Assembly: GCA_045598825.1 (NCBI GenBank)
Contig: JAZRUX010000010.1
Location: 14,260-78,259, forward strand
Source of the DNA: Hennigella sp045598825
GTDB lineage: Bacteria > Bacillota_I > Bacilli_A > Mycoplasmatales > Mycoplasmoidaceae
Direction of reading: 5' to 3'
DNA length: 64,000 nt
Shown here piece by piece: positions 22,368 through 35,344 of the stretch. A program made the translations under genes and the position numbers. A model generated the notes under the pieces. The model was not told the origin of the DNA. It did not search any database and saw nothing but the letters and a program-made list of their open reading frames with translations. How positions within the stretch are numbered: the first letter of the stretch is position 1; every line of letters starts with the position of its first letter.

Positions 22368-25300
22368 TGTTATTTTCTCCTTCTGGTTGTTCTTTTGCAA
22401 CAGGAATGTGTTTTGTAAACTTGTTTATACCTTCAATTCCTTGTTCATCAATGTCATCATAGTTGATGACAACTTTTTTACTATTTCTTTCTACAATCTT
22501 ACCTAATATCACATTTCTCAATTTAGCAAATTGATATAGTAGGAATGAAAGAACAATTGGTGCTATCAATAATGTTGTACCACCACCAATAATTAGAATA
22601 CCAATTAATGACATCAAACCAATCGGTGCAGTTAAACCAAAACATAGAATGAATGTACCATATGCTGCAGCAATTGTTCAAATATATGTTCATGAATTTG
22701 TTAATGCTACATTGATAATGTATCTAAACTCTAATTTAGTGTATGCATCCTTACGGCTTCATGATTCGTTAATTGCGCCTAGAATTCCTGCACAGAAGAT
22801 AGTATTTATAACAATAGTTAGGACAAATCCCATTACAACAAATTGATCAAACTTAACTTGTGACACTGAAGCAATACCTAATGCAATCATTGGAATACCA
22901 AATGATCCTAGAAGCATTGGTATAAACGCAATTCAGTTAAATCTAATTATTGCATAAACTGAACATACTGCTGTACTAACAACGATTGCAATTAACACAA
23001 GGTTTAAAATATCTTGGTTTGTTGATCCAATAATGGATTTAGCTAAAACATCAGTTCCTAGAACTAGTCCAGATTGTGTTGCGATTTGGGTAGCAATTTC
23101 TGGTAAGTTTGCTGCATTTGTATAGAAATATCATCAACCATTAGTAATATCATGACGGTATGATGTAAATTGAAGTTGGATTTGGCTTCATCAACTTTGT
23201 TCAAAGATATTGTCAGCAAATTTAATAGCTAAACATCCTTCAGTATGGAACATGCTTGAACTTGTAAATCCCAGAACACTAAACAATATGATACCTACAA
23301 TTAACAATACTCCAATTATTGATACAGCGATTATTGCACCTTTACCTGTAGCATCAAATTTCTTTTTGCTCATTGAATTATAGTATTGAAGACTTAATCT
23401 TGTCGCATCTAAGCTAGATGGAATAGTCATATTACTTTGTGCTAGAGCTTCGTTAGCATTGTTTGATGGTTTACCAAACATCCCAAAATTATTAACCATA
23501 ATTTGGTTATTGAAGAATAACCCATGCATCAAACCGTTTAATAAGAATTCACTAATAAAGATTGCAAACCCACCAATAATTAATGCTAGTCCCATTGGAT
23601 TGAAGCTAATTGGTGCAATGTATGTCATGCAAACACCAAAGATTAAAGTGATGATACTAATATCTGTTACGGGTAACAATGAACCTTTAAATGTTTTTTT
23701 AATAATTACCTGTGTATCTTCACGTGAATTCAATCGACGCTTCATTCTTTCACAGATAGCAATAGCGGCAATGAAACCAGCTAAAGCAACTGTGAATAAG
23801 CCAAACATTAATGACATTGTAATCATTGAAGAGCCAATTGTTGCAATCAATAGTGTCATTGATAATGCAAAGATCATACAGATTCAACTCATAACACCTG
23901 TTGTTCTATATAATAGGGCAAGAATAATTAATAAAGCTACTAAGAAGATTAAGAAACCTAAACTTAATATACCAACTAAATTACTTCCACCAAATATTGT
24001 TTCATTGAATGTTGGTTCAATGTAAGTAAAATGGTAAGATTCTTGATATCGATCATAAACTCGTTGTTGAGCATTAAGGTCAGTAATATCATTAAAGATC
24101 ATGCCAACAATACTAGCATCATTAAAACCATAATTAATTTGATTATTTAGATATTTAGTGGCTTCATCTTTAGATGTCTTGTTATATCAGAAATAGTTTA
24201 CTTCAGCTGGATCGTTTTCAAGTTTATCATTCTTGTAGTCATCTGTTATTTCTTTTGGCATGAATTCGTCAATTTTGTCAAAAGTAATAATGTCTGATAC
24301 ATATTTAGTGGCAAAAGTATAGTTTGAATCAATACTTCCAGCCGCTACTACATCAATATGATTAAAAATATCGGCATTTGGAATTATTTCGTTGTCACCA
24401 GTCTCATTGTATTTTGGTGCATCCCATAAACGATAACGTAATTGTGCATCACCACTACTTGAAATATCGTCACCTTTTCAGTTAGTGTTTGTGTAATTTT
24501 CAGCTACAGCCTTGTATGGTGTGTCATCATAGATGTCGCTATATTCAAAAGTTTTGCCTTTATCATTACACCATCAATTATTAATATGGTAGTTTGCTTC
24601 GTTATACAAACCTTCCAAATTATTAACAATATATAAACGAGGTTTACCTCATTCATTTTTAATACGTTCAGGTTTTTCTTCCAACTTGTCATCTTTTTGA
24701 GCATCTGTTAAGTTTTTATAAATTTTTCCTAACAATTTAGTGTCTTTTGTCTGATACAAAATACCAGGTTGTCCATCTTTATTGGTAATAACCTTTGTTT
24801 TATTAGAAGAATCGTCCGCTTTAGTTGGAATACTAAACAAATCTCTAAAACGAATAATTGAGAATGGTGATTGTTGATCTGGACCATATTCAGGCATATA
24901 TCAACGATATACTAAAACCTTTTCATTAGAATTAAAGCTTTCATCTCCAAAGAATGATAAGTATGGGTCATTATCAATTTTTTGATCCTCTTCTTCTTTA
25001 GAAGTTGGGTGCTTTCTTGTAATTTTAGATAACTCAAAATCAGCACTTAAGTAGCCATAATATTGTTGTCAATCAGTGCCAGGTGCAGTTTCTTGTTCTT
25101 GCGTTACTTCATAAGAAACATCATATTTGTTTTGACCGTTATCTTTTAATCAACGAGAAAATTTATCAGCACAATCTTTAATGATCTTTTCGGCTTCAGC
25201 TTTAGTTTGAGTGTGTTTTTTTGTTATATCTAAAGAAGCAGCGGGGTCAATTTTAATTCGACCCGTTAATGATTTAGTAAACTCTGGACTTTCTGTATAA

Positions 25301-25440
25301 TTTTTAGCTACTTGTCAGATGGCAACACCTGATCCAGTTAAAGAACCAGCAGCCAAAATGCTAGAAAAGATAATCGGTAATACCGATAGTCCTTTCTTCT
25401 TTCCACGAAGTCACACAGATTTTTTTGTATTATCTTGCAT
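22357..25440 (-). CDS. secDF: Fused protein translocase subunit SecDF
   Basis: 1027 residues as one open frame with TGA=Trp; I checked the gaps for TAA and TAG and found none. The N-terminus (MQDNTKKSVWLRGKK) is cytoplasmic, helix 1 is near residues 18-42, followed by a ~420-residue extracytoplasmic P1 domain. The SecD membrane part has 'LVGILSLGFLIFLVALLIILALLYR' and 'AIAICERMKRRL'. The SecF half has its first helix near 'DIVMLVLIAIVVSTAVCSVYAIIRF'-like sequence and ends with 'LIGILIIGGGTTLLIAPIVLSFLLYQF' plus a hydrophilic tail. SecDF uses the proton gradient to pull proteins out of the Sec channel. It overlaps apt by 11 nt. Confidence 0.9.
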
Positions 25441-25531
25441 TGTCTTTTAATTATATGAATAATTAAAGATTTATATTAAATATTTGATATATTTTTTAAT
25501 TTATAATAATAACTATCTTATTGGAGGCAAT

Positions 25532-26821
25532 ATGAATTTAACTAAACCGAGAGGGACTCAGGATTACATTTATGAGCTAGAACCTGGTTTTGATGTTGTT
25601 TGTGAAACATGCAAAATGATAGCAAAACTTAATGGTTTTTATCAAATAAAAACACCAACATTTGAATATAAGGAATTATTTATTCGAACGGTTGGAGACA
25701 CAACTGATATTGTTAATAAAGAATTCTACGAATTCAAGGACAAAGGTGACCGTGATATGGTCTTAAGACCAGAACTTACGGCTAGTGTTTGCCGTGCAGT
25801 GGTTGAAAATAAATTATTAAATAGGATGCCTCATCCAATTAAATTCTTCTATATTGAACCAATGTATCGATATGAAAGACCACAAAGTGGTCGTCTACGC
25901 ATGTTCCACCAATTTGGTGTTGAATGCATAGCAACAAATTCATATTATGATGATGTTGACATGATTTTACTTGCTCAGTCAATATTAAATTGCTTCAGCA
26001 TTAAAGATTATGTTATTAAAATTAATAACATTTGTTCAACAGCTACACGTACTAAATGGATGGAAGAATTAAAAAAATATTTTACTAAATATAAAGATCA
26101 ATTAACAGAAGATTCACAAAATCGTTTAGATCGTAATCCACTTCGTATTTTAGATGATAAGATTGATGGTAAAAAAGACTTTGTCTTAGATGCGCCTAAG
26201 ATTGCTCAATTCGCAACACAAGAAGAATTAGATTATTTCAAACAAATTATTAAAGTTCTTGATGAATTAAAAGTTGATTATATTGTTGATGAAACATTAG
26301 TTCGAGGATTAGATTACTATTGTAATTTTATCTTTGAAATTGAATCAACATCTGAACTTTTAAAAGGTCAACCAACTCTTGCTGGTGGTGGTCGATACAA
26401 CACAATGATTAAAGAATTGGGTGGAGAAGATGCTAATTGTGTTGGTTTTGCTTTAGGTATAGAAAGATTGTTAGTTGCACTAACTGGTAATGCCCTTCTT
26501 AAGAAGGCAATGGATGATTACAAACGAATTGATGTTGTTGTCGCAAATTTATCAGACGATACAAGTTTAATTAGTTCAATGATTGCAAAGATGTTAAGAA
26601 TTGCTGGCTTTAGTTGTACAATTAACCGCAATACAACAAAGTTAGAAAAACATTTTAAGTATGCTGAAACTCAAAATGCTAAATATGTAATTATTGTTGG
26701 TCCAAAAGACATTAAGAAACAAGTTGTTCTTGTTAAGAACCAATTAACAATGAAACAAGACGAAGTAAAGGTTTCTAAACTAGTTGACTATTTTATAAAG
26801 AAAAAAGGTAAAGAGGAATAA
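25532..26821 (+). CDS. hisS: Histidyl-tRNA synthetase
   Basis: 429 residues. Class II features: motif 2 'EPMYRYERPQSGRLRMFHQFGVE', the HisA/HisB motifs 'VRGLDYYCNFIFE' and 'LAGGGRYN', and motif 3 'GFALGIERLL'. The ATG at 25532 follows a GGAGG ribosome site 6 nt away and gives the family start MNLTKPRGTQD, so the upstream alternative in the same frame is rejected. It charges tRNA-His. aspS follows with one-base overlap, a pairing common in Firmicutes. Confidence 0.96.
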   Translation: MNLTKPRGTQDYIYELEPGFDVVCETCKMIAKLNGFYQIKTPTFEYKELFIRTVGDTTDIVNKEFYEFKDKGDRDMVLRPELTASVCRAVVENKLLNRMPHPIKFFYIEPMYRYERPQSGRLRMFHQFGVECIATNSYYDDVDMILLAQSILNCFSIKDYVIKINNICSTATRTKWMEELKKYFTKYKDQLTEDSQNRLDRNPLRILDDKIDGKKDFVLDAPKIAQFATQEELDYFKQIIKVLDELKVDYIVDETLVRGLDYYCNFIFEIESTSELLKGQPTLAGGGRYNTMIKELGGEDANCVGFALGIERLLVALTGNALLKKAMDDYKRIDVVVANLSDDTSLISSMIAKMLRIAGFSCTINRNTTKLEKHFKYAETQNAKYVIIVGPKDIKKQVVLVKNQLTMKQDEVKVSKLVDYFIKKKGKEE

Positions 26822-28545
26822 TGAGAGTATATTGTGGTAAAGTTAATGAAAAATTCATTAACAAATCTATTACGGTAAAAGGTTGAGTTAAAAAAATTAG
26901 AAAGATGGGCTCCATCACCTTTTTGGATATTGCTGACCGTTATGGTTTAGTTCAAGTCATTGTTGATGAAACTATTAAAATAGAAGGTTTGACTAGAGAA
27001 TCGGTTGTTGCTATTAAAGGAACGGTTGTTGCTCGAAAAACACCAAACGAAAAAATCAAAACTGGAAAAGTTGAAATTAAGTGTTCGTCTTTAAAAGTTT
27101 TATCTTTGTCAAAGACAACACCAATGATTGTTGAAGATATAACTGATGCATTAGAAGATATTCGTTTACAACACAGATATCTTGATTTGCGTCGTGATAC
27201 CGTTCGTAATAAAATTATCTTCCGTTCTAAATTCATTAATGAATTGAGAAGTTATTTAACAAAACAGGACTTTGTTGATGTGGAAACTCCTTGTTTGGCA
27301 AAGCCAACACCTGAAGGTGCAAGAGACTATATTGTCCCAACAAGAAATGCTCCAAACCACTTTTGAGCTCTTCCTCAAAGTCCACAAATCTTTAAACAAT
27401 TATTAATGGTAGCAGGATTCTTAAGATACTTTCAAATTGCTAAATGTTTTAGAGATGAAGACTTAAGAGCTGATCGTCAGCCAGAATTTACACAACTAGA
27501 CATGGAAATGTCTTTTATTGAAGAAAAAGACATCATGAAAGTTGTTGAAAAAATGTTTAAACATGCCATTAAAAAAACTTTAGGTGTTGAAATTAAAACA
27601 CCATTTAAAGTTATGGAATATGATGACTGTATGAACTATTATGGTGTTGATAAACCAGACCTTAGATATGATTTAAAATTGGCTGATTTATCACAACATT
27701 TTGTTGGAACACAATTCCGAGTTTTCTCCAGCATTTTAGCGGACAAAGGTGTGATTAAAGGTTTTGCAATTAACGAAAAATTATTGGATAAAAATACATT
27801 CGCTACTGTACAGAAATTTGCGACTGATAAAGGTTTGCAAATTGCTTACTTAACATTTAAAGATGGTAAGAAAGTTGATGGATCAATTGCAAAAGTCATT
27901 GAAGATGATAAAGCTAATGCAGCTTTTGCAGGTTTTGGTTTCAAAACTGGTTCCTTAATTCTTTGTGCTGGTAAAATTGATAAAGTTAATGCAACATTGG
28001 GTGCTGCTAGAATTGCTTCCAACAATGTATATCATTTTGCTAACCCTGATGAACTTGCATTTACATGAGTTGTTAACTGACCTTTATTTGAGCTAGATGA
28101 AGAAACTGGTAAGTATGCAGCTGCACACCATCCATTTACTTCACCGGCTAAAAAAAGTCTAAAAGACTTTGATACCAATAAAGCTAAAGCCCGTGCTCGA
28201 GCTTATGATATTGTTTTAAATGGTTATGAAGTTGGTGGTGGTTCTATTAGAATTACCAACACTGAAGTTCAAAAAAGAATGTTCAAAGCTATTGGTTTAA
28301 CTGATGAACAAGCTAAAGCTAAATTTGGTTATTTATTAAACGCATTTGACTATGGTGTTCCACCACATGGTGGAATTGCCATTGGTTTAGATCGTTTGCT
28401 AATGATCTTAACTAAAGCCGACACAATTCGTGATGTAATTGCCTTCCCAAAGAACTCACATGGTATCGATTTAATGCTTGATGCACCAAGTGCTGCCAGT
28501 GCCGAAGGATTAGATGATTTGTTCCTTCAGGTTAAAGAAAAATAA
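26821..28545 (+). CDS. aspS: Aspartyl-tRNA synthetase
   Basis: 574 residues. An N-terminal OB-fold anticodon-binding domain (to ~residue 105), then class II motif 1 around 'FRSKFINELRSYLTKQDFVDVETP', motif 2 'CFRDEDLRADRQPEFTQLDMEMSF', a bacterial GAD-type insertion (residues ~280-400) and motif 3 'GIAIGLDRLLMIL'. Start ATG overlaps the hisS stop (TAATG). A strong terminator follows. Confidence 0.96.
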
Positions 28546-28563
28546 TTACATTTAAAAAGACGG

Positions 28564-28590
28564 ATAAAAGTACCTTGGTACTTTTATTTT
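28564..28590 (+). terminator. Terminator of hisS-aspS
   Basis: Perfect 11-bp stem ataaaagtacc / ggtacttttat with loop tt followed by a T run. Confidence 0.85.
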
Positions 28591-28647
28591 CTATCTATGA
28601 AATAATATGCTAATATATAAATATATATATTTTATATATGTCTATTT

Positions 28648-31600
28648 ATGAAGAACCTAATAAAAAACGTTGTTCGTTCATTTACAAAGAATAAAATTTC
28701 AATCCTTGGATTGATTTTCTTATTATTCTTTGGATTAGGTGTCTTCTGTACAATGAATAACACCACAACCAATATTCGCAATGAGTATACTTCATTGGCG
28801 CAAGAAGGTCAACTACATGACTTTACGGCTGCAGAATTGTATGATGTTGGTACAGCTGAATATGTTGAAGCTGGTTATGGTATTAGTTATGTAACTCCAG
28901 AAGGTTCACGCTCACCAACATATACACCTATCGATGATTTATCAACTTTATCTATTGCTGAATCTCAATATTATTTTGGTGCTGAACCAGGAACCGTAAC
29001 TGGAAGAACATATTATGTTCCTATACCAAGGCAAAACATCATTTACAACGAAGAAGATAATTTTTTCTATACCTATCGAACATATACCATCATTTTAAGT
29101 AAAACTCTTTCTAGTGGTTTGTATCGTGATTATGCAACTGATCACGAAGGAACATCATTAGTTAAATTCCAATTCAACACTGAAATGGTAGCATATGAAA
29201 CAGTACCAGAAGATGAACAAAATCTAGCTGACATTGAAGATGAGTGGGATCGTGGAAATCAACCCACTCCAGATCAAAGAGCTGCTTTATGTAATAATAG
29301 TTTCTTTTCAAGAGAATATGCATCATTCCATTCATTTATTGATGAAAAGTCTAATAGTATCTATTCACTAATGATGAGTAATGACACTCCTTTATATCGA
29401 TATATCAACAATAACTTTGGTAATGAAATAGAAGAAAGATATTTCAAGTCTGTAAATGTTACAACTGCCGAAGATAATATTTACTACAAAATTATTAATT
29501 CTAATCCTGAAGATCAAATTGATAAGATGGTTTTATTTGACGATCCAAACCATCGTACTGGCAATCAATTGTTCTCAGTTAACGATTGAGCCCCACATGA
29601 CTCGGCCATAGTCTTCTATGATTTAGATAACAAAATAGTTGGACCTGGTACATCTTACACTGTAACTAACCCTGATAGTTCAACTATTACATTTACTGTT
29701 CCTTCAACATTTAATGAATTAGTGCAGATGCCATTGTATTATGTTGATGGTGGTACTCATGCCATGAATCGTTGAACAACTGATGGCACAACACCAGCTA
29801 GGCTTGAACAATATATTTATTCGCAAATCATTCAAATAAGAATGAAACGAATGTTTGTTGGTGAGTTTTCTGATCAATCGTTGTTTCCAGTTAAACCAAT
29901 GATTAAAGATGCAGCAGGTATAACTGTAGATCGTGAAAAGTATTTTGATGAGTTATTTAATCATACAACTAGTCAAACTATTTATAACGGTTACTATGAT
30001 TATTTAGATACTTGATACTATAGTAAACAAGAATCTATCACATTAAGTGCTAATGGTAATGTTGTCTTTACTTGATCAGGTTTAGGTGGATCACCATCAA
30101 CTTGTACAATTAGTAACTGAACAACTAAAGTTGCAATTGTTAATCCACAACACTTAGAAAAAACAAGTAAACGTGTTATGGATCCATCTATGTTAAATAA
30201 TTTTGAACCATTCCGTCAATGATATAAGACAACATATGGTTGACTACCAAGTGGTGAAATTAGTCAAGATGCTGCTAAAAAATGATTTAACACTTTATCT
30301 AGTGATCAGTTTGGTTTTTGGGTTAATCCTAATACTCGATTGTCAGAATGAACTGAAATGGAATATACAATACCATCTTCAGGACAACGAATAATTGTTA
30401 AACGTGGTCTTGGTGAAAATGAATGAAACGGAATTAACCGACAATACATTGCTGATTGTGAAGGTTATGATTTAATCATATGAGGTTGTGGTTTGACGCC
30501 TGATTTTATGTATCCAGTTGTTGATATTTCTCGTCCAACACCTAACCCAGCAAAAGAATGTTTAATTTATTCTAATGATGTTGGTTATAACGGAATTAAA
30601 TTAGCATTTGCTAATTCTCCTGTTGAAGAATATATTGTTGGTCGATTTAAAATAGATATATCAGATAATAGAAAACGTGAAATCATTAACTCTATTAATG
30701 ACTGAGTTCATACCCCTGAGTCTGGTATGATTCTTCCAGATGAAACTAAATGTGCATATTTTGCTAATGACACCGACAACTTATTAAATTGTTCAGGATT
30801 TAGAGTTGCATACATTCCTAATCTAGTTAATGTAATTGAAATTGTATCCATCATCTTATGTTCATTCATGGGTATATTATGTCTAATTATTTGTTTTGTT
30901 ATTATCAAACGATATGTTGAAAATAACCGAGTGAATATTGGTATCATGCGAGCTAATGGTATTAAAAAATGAAAGATTGCTTTTTCATTATTCCCATTTG
31001 CTTTATTACCAGCATTAGTTGGTGGTGTTGCCGCATACTTTACTGGTTTATTCTTACAAGCACCAATGCTAACATTGTTTAGTAACTACTGAATGCTGCC
31101 AACACCATTGATTGGCTTTAGTTTGGCTCCGTTTTTAGTGTGTATCTTTGTTCCATTTATTCTCTTTACAATAATATGTATCATTAGTACACTCCTTGTT
31201 CTTAGAACAAAGGCTGTTGACTTAATGAAAGCAGGGTCTGAATTTAAAGTTAATGCTTTCTCAAGAATTGCTAAAAAACCATTTAAACATTTTGGTGTTT
31301 TAACAAGATTTAGAGTTGCTTTAGCTTTTAACTCTATTAGTCGTCTATTAGTTTTGGGTGCAATGAGTTGCTTAACAATGTCATCACTAGTATTTGCTAT
31401 GACAAGTTTTGACAAATTAAATCAGTCAAAAAATATTAACTCAACACAATTTGATTACAACTTTAATATTGAATTAACAACACCAACGTCGACTGGTGGT
31501 GCATATTCTACATATGATTATTCGGCCGAACAAGATCCCGGTATTGCAAAAGGTTTTGGTTGATCTAATCCTGATCAATACTTATTTAATACTTATTGGA

Positions 31601-33846
31601 ATACTTCGGATGTTGATTATCGTGATAGTAAATGATATACAGACCAAGGGAAAAGATCATATGCCCAATTAACCAAACCATATATGTCTGATGAATTTAT
31701 TGGTGGTTATGAAGATTATGAGGATCCTGATTTGGTTAAAGACATTATTGGTAATAATGGTTTAATTCAAATTCCATCACAAGCTGATGCTACTGGTCAA
31801 AACCAAGACTTAACATATTTACAAAACAAAATTAACTCAAGATTAACCCTTGACTACAATATTGGTATGCCTGGTGTTGCTGCATCAAACCCTTGAGATA
31901 TTGCATTAGCTTTAATGCCGGCTAACTCAAGAAATATTGCTGCGCAATCATTTAATAATATGGTGAACGAAACCGGAAAAAGAGTTCATGCAGCTGATCT
32001 TATTTTTAGACAAGTTTTAGCAGACAAGGGTATTATTGTTCCAGAGTCTGGAGTTATTTACGAACAGAGACAAGGTCAATATAGAAATGAAATAATTCAA
32101 GCGCAAGAGCAAGCTGGTAAATGGTGTTATCCAGTAGAGTTTTATGATATTTTTAGTGGATATTATTACATTAATCGATTCACAACATTCTTCTCTTACA
32201 ATAAAGAAAGCGATTCATATACATTAATTACCGACCTTGGAACGATTGGTGATGGTATTACTAGATTTAATTCAAGTTTTACTAACTTATTGAAAACTAT
32301 ATATACAGATTTTGATTTAATGCGAATTGAATACCCAATTGTTTATGGTTCAGTTCCAATAAATTGAGGAAAAGAGTTTAATGATGATGTTATACCAGAT
32401 GAAACATACACATACATTAAAGGTAATATTACTAACTTATCAAATGAAAGGCAATTTGATTCAACTCACGAAATTAAATTGGAAGGTATTAAGAAAGATT
32501 CTCAATATATTTTCTTAACTGACAACAATGGTCATGAATTAAATTCACGTTTATTTGACACTAACTATTTACATTCATTAAATATTAATGAAACTATTTA
32601 TCCAATTATTATTAATGCTTATGCTGCTCATAAGTATGGTTTGTCTATTGGCGATACTATAACCTTAAATGTAAATAATACCGTAGACCGTATTGTTCAA
32701 GCGATACATTCACAACAAGTAATTGATAATAGTGCTAAGTTTAAGGTTGTGGGTGTTTCTGTTGGGACAACTAATGAAGCATTCTACACAACACAAGATG
32801 TTGCTAATAATGTTGTTGGATTACCAAATGGTGAATCGTGAAACAAAACTCATCGTTATATGATTTGAACTGACTTGTCACCTTCTGGAGAAGTTTACTC
32901 TGGCTGAAATGTATCTAATCGTGTTGTTCCAGCATTAGCTGACCTATCAGGAATTGATGCAAATACTAAAGGTAAAATAACTATTCAAAAATTTACTGAT
33001 GGAGAGTCATGAGCAAAACAACCATTAGATGAATCAATTAATGCATTAAGTGAAGTAAAGATTCCTGTTGGTTTTAATGGTATCTATTCTCAAAACAAAT
33101 ATGGTAAGCCAATTACTTCTGGCATATCACTATATTCATATACTGGTATGTATTTAGGAACATCGGTGTATCGTTCACAAGGTGATTCAAACAAATTTAC
33201 TGATGTTTTATCTTTCGGAACAAATTTAGCTATTGCTAATATTATGTCTGGCATTAATGATAATAAATATACTGAAGCTAATATTCAATATTTAAACAAT
33301 CAATTATCATTGGATGATTATATTAATGTAATTAATGAATTCATTGCTCAAATTGTTAAGTATTATGGTGAAACATCAATGATTACTACAATTTGTGGTG
33401 CAACTGATGTAGCAGCATCAGATTTAATTTACAATAATTTAATTTCAACATTTAACTTGGCTGAAACTGCAATCATGGCAATTGTGATTCCTATCACCAT
33501 TATTATTGTTGCAGTTATTTCAAATCTTATTATTGATGATTCAAAGAAAATGGCAGCAATGCTTAAAGCATTAGGATATTCTGATGGCAAGAATTTAATG
33601 TCAATCCTGGCATTGTTCGTTCCAACAATTTTCATTGGTTTAATTTTGGCTGTTCCATTATCATTTGGTTTGGCTTTTGGTTACCAAGCCATCATCTTTA
33701 ACACCGCCAACATTTTGGTTGATATCACACAGAAATGGTGATACTACATTGCAGCCATGGGTGGTATTGGTGTAATATTAATGGCTACATATGGTATTGG
33801 TTATGCAACCATCAAAAGAGATCGATTAGTTGACAGAATTAAATAG
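28648..33846 (+). CDS. Giant FtsX-type ABC transporter permease, 1732 aa
   Basis: One frame with no TAA or TAG and many TGA=Trp codons. A transmembrane helix lies at residues ~15-38 (ISILGLIFLLFFGLGVFCTM). A very large extracellular domain follows to ~725. The first FtsX module is at ~727-865 (four helices, with the 'IGIMRANGIKKW' motif), a second large extracellular domain spans ~905-1590, and a second FtsX module runs at ~1605-1725 ('MAAMLKALGYSDGKNLMSILALFVP'). It is paired with the ATPase at 33855. M. genitalium has a permease/ATPase pair of similar size near its dnaA (MG468/MG467), which I believe is orthologous. Substrate unknown; MacB/FtsX-like lipoprotein or peptide export is a guess. 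Confidence 0.88.
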
Positions 33847-33854
33847 GAGCAGTT

Positions 33855-35300
33855 ATGACAAATAAAAAAGTAAATAAAATATTAACAACATTGGATGACT
33901 TAAAAGACTTAAGTCATATTCCTGAAGGAAACAAAAAACGAGCAATGGAAAGAAACGTTGCTGGTTTATCTGAATATATGCTTTTATATCGTCAAGCTTG
34001 ATCTAACCTAAACGATATTAAAGAACTTAAAAATCGTGCTGCTGCTATTGTCGATCTTGAAACATATCGAATTAAGAGAGCTTTGTCTAAACAGTTTGCC
34101 ATTGCTGAAAATGATATATTGGTAACTCGTTCTCGCTTATCAAAATACATCAATGCATTATTGCTAGATCATAACTGTGCCGCTGAAGAACATAACAAAG
34201 TTAATGCTGATGAATTATTTAGAATTGTAACGGCTTATGAAAATAAAGAATTCCGTGATAACTATTTTCCAAAGAAAAGATTGAAAAATTTAGCAAAAAA
34301 TAATCTTAACTTAAGAACGTTTGAATTTGAGTTAGAAGTTGCTAAGCAAATTCGTGATGGCAAATTCCGTCCTTACAAAAACATGAATAAGTTTAAAACT
34401 AAAGAAATGTGCGATAAACAAATTGTTACCCTTGAAAAGAAAGTTGAAGCTTGTTCAGATCGTAAAAAGAGCTTAGAGGAAACGTTCCGTTCAATGCAAT
34501 ATGCTAAACTTATTAGTCGATTTGATAAGGTTGCACACAAAAGTAATAAGCATACTAAAATTTCTCATGTTCATTCTGATTATGTTATTGATTTTGAAAA
34601 CATTACAAAATATTATTACAACAAATGAATGGCATTTAAAGTTCTTAAAGGTTTTAAACTTAAGATTAAACAAGGTGAATTTGTTGTTATCCTAGGGCCA
34701 TCAGGTTCGGGTAAAACAACATTATTAAATATTATGTCTGGTATGGACAAAGCTACCTATGGTAAAACCATTGTTAATGGTAATAACTTGATCAAAATGA
34801 ATGATAGTCAATTAACTCAATTTAGAAAAGATAATATTGGCTACATTTTCCAACAATATGGTTTATTACCAAACTTGACTGTTAGAGAAAATGTTGAAAT
34901 TGGTTGAAACCTTCAATCTGATAAATCAAAACGTTTAGATATTGATTCATTATTAAAAACTGTCGGTATGTTAGAATATTCTGACAAGTTCCCATATGAA
35001 TTGTCTGGTGGTCAGCAACAACGTGTCTCTGTTGCTCGCAGTATGGCTAAAAACCCAGCAATTGTCTTTGGTGATGAACCAACAGGAGCAGTTGATGAAG
35101 AAATGTCAAAACAAATTCTTCAATTGTTTGTAGATATTAATGAAAAATACAATACAACAGTTATTATTGTTACACATAACCCAATATTTGCCGATCTGGC
35201 TAGTAGAGTTATTAAAGTAAACTCTGGTTATGTTGCTCAAAATTATGTTAATAAGCATCGTAAAAAAGTTGAAGAACTTGACTGATCATCAACACACTAA
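33855..35300 (+). CDS. ABC transporter ATPase with long N-terminal extension, 481 aa
   Basis: Starts 8 nt after the permease, behind a GGAG ribosome site. Residues 1-~250 are a charged, probably helical extension with no recognisable domain. The nucleotide-binding domain begins near 245 ('DFENITKYYYNKW'), with Walker A GPSGSGKTT, Q-loop 'IFQQYGLLPNLTV', signature 'ELSGGQQQRVSVARSMAKNP' and Walker B 'IVFGDEPTGAVD', closest to the LolD/MacB class. It energises the giant permease. Usual members are ~230 residues, so this one is twice normal size. Confidence 0.92.
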
Positions 35301-35329
35301 AAAAATTACATTGGTTTTTTCCGATTTTT

Positions 35330-35335
35330 TATAAT
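35330..35335 (+). promoter_or_regulatory. Putative -10 box for the M20C lipoprotein
   Basis: TATAAT nine bases before the ATG at 35345, so the leader would be at most a few bases. No Shine-Dalgarno sequence is present. Confidence 0.45.
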
Positions 35336-35344
35336 ATTAATGTT

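Noticed and set aside
23459..24025. Plus-strand open frame of 188 codons opposite secDF
   Set aside because: Shadow of the SecDF membrane helices; no start context and no family.
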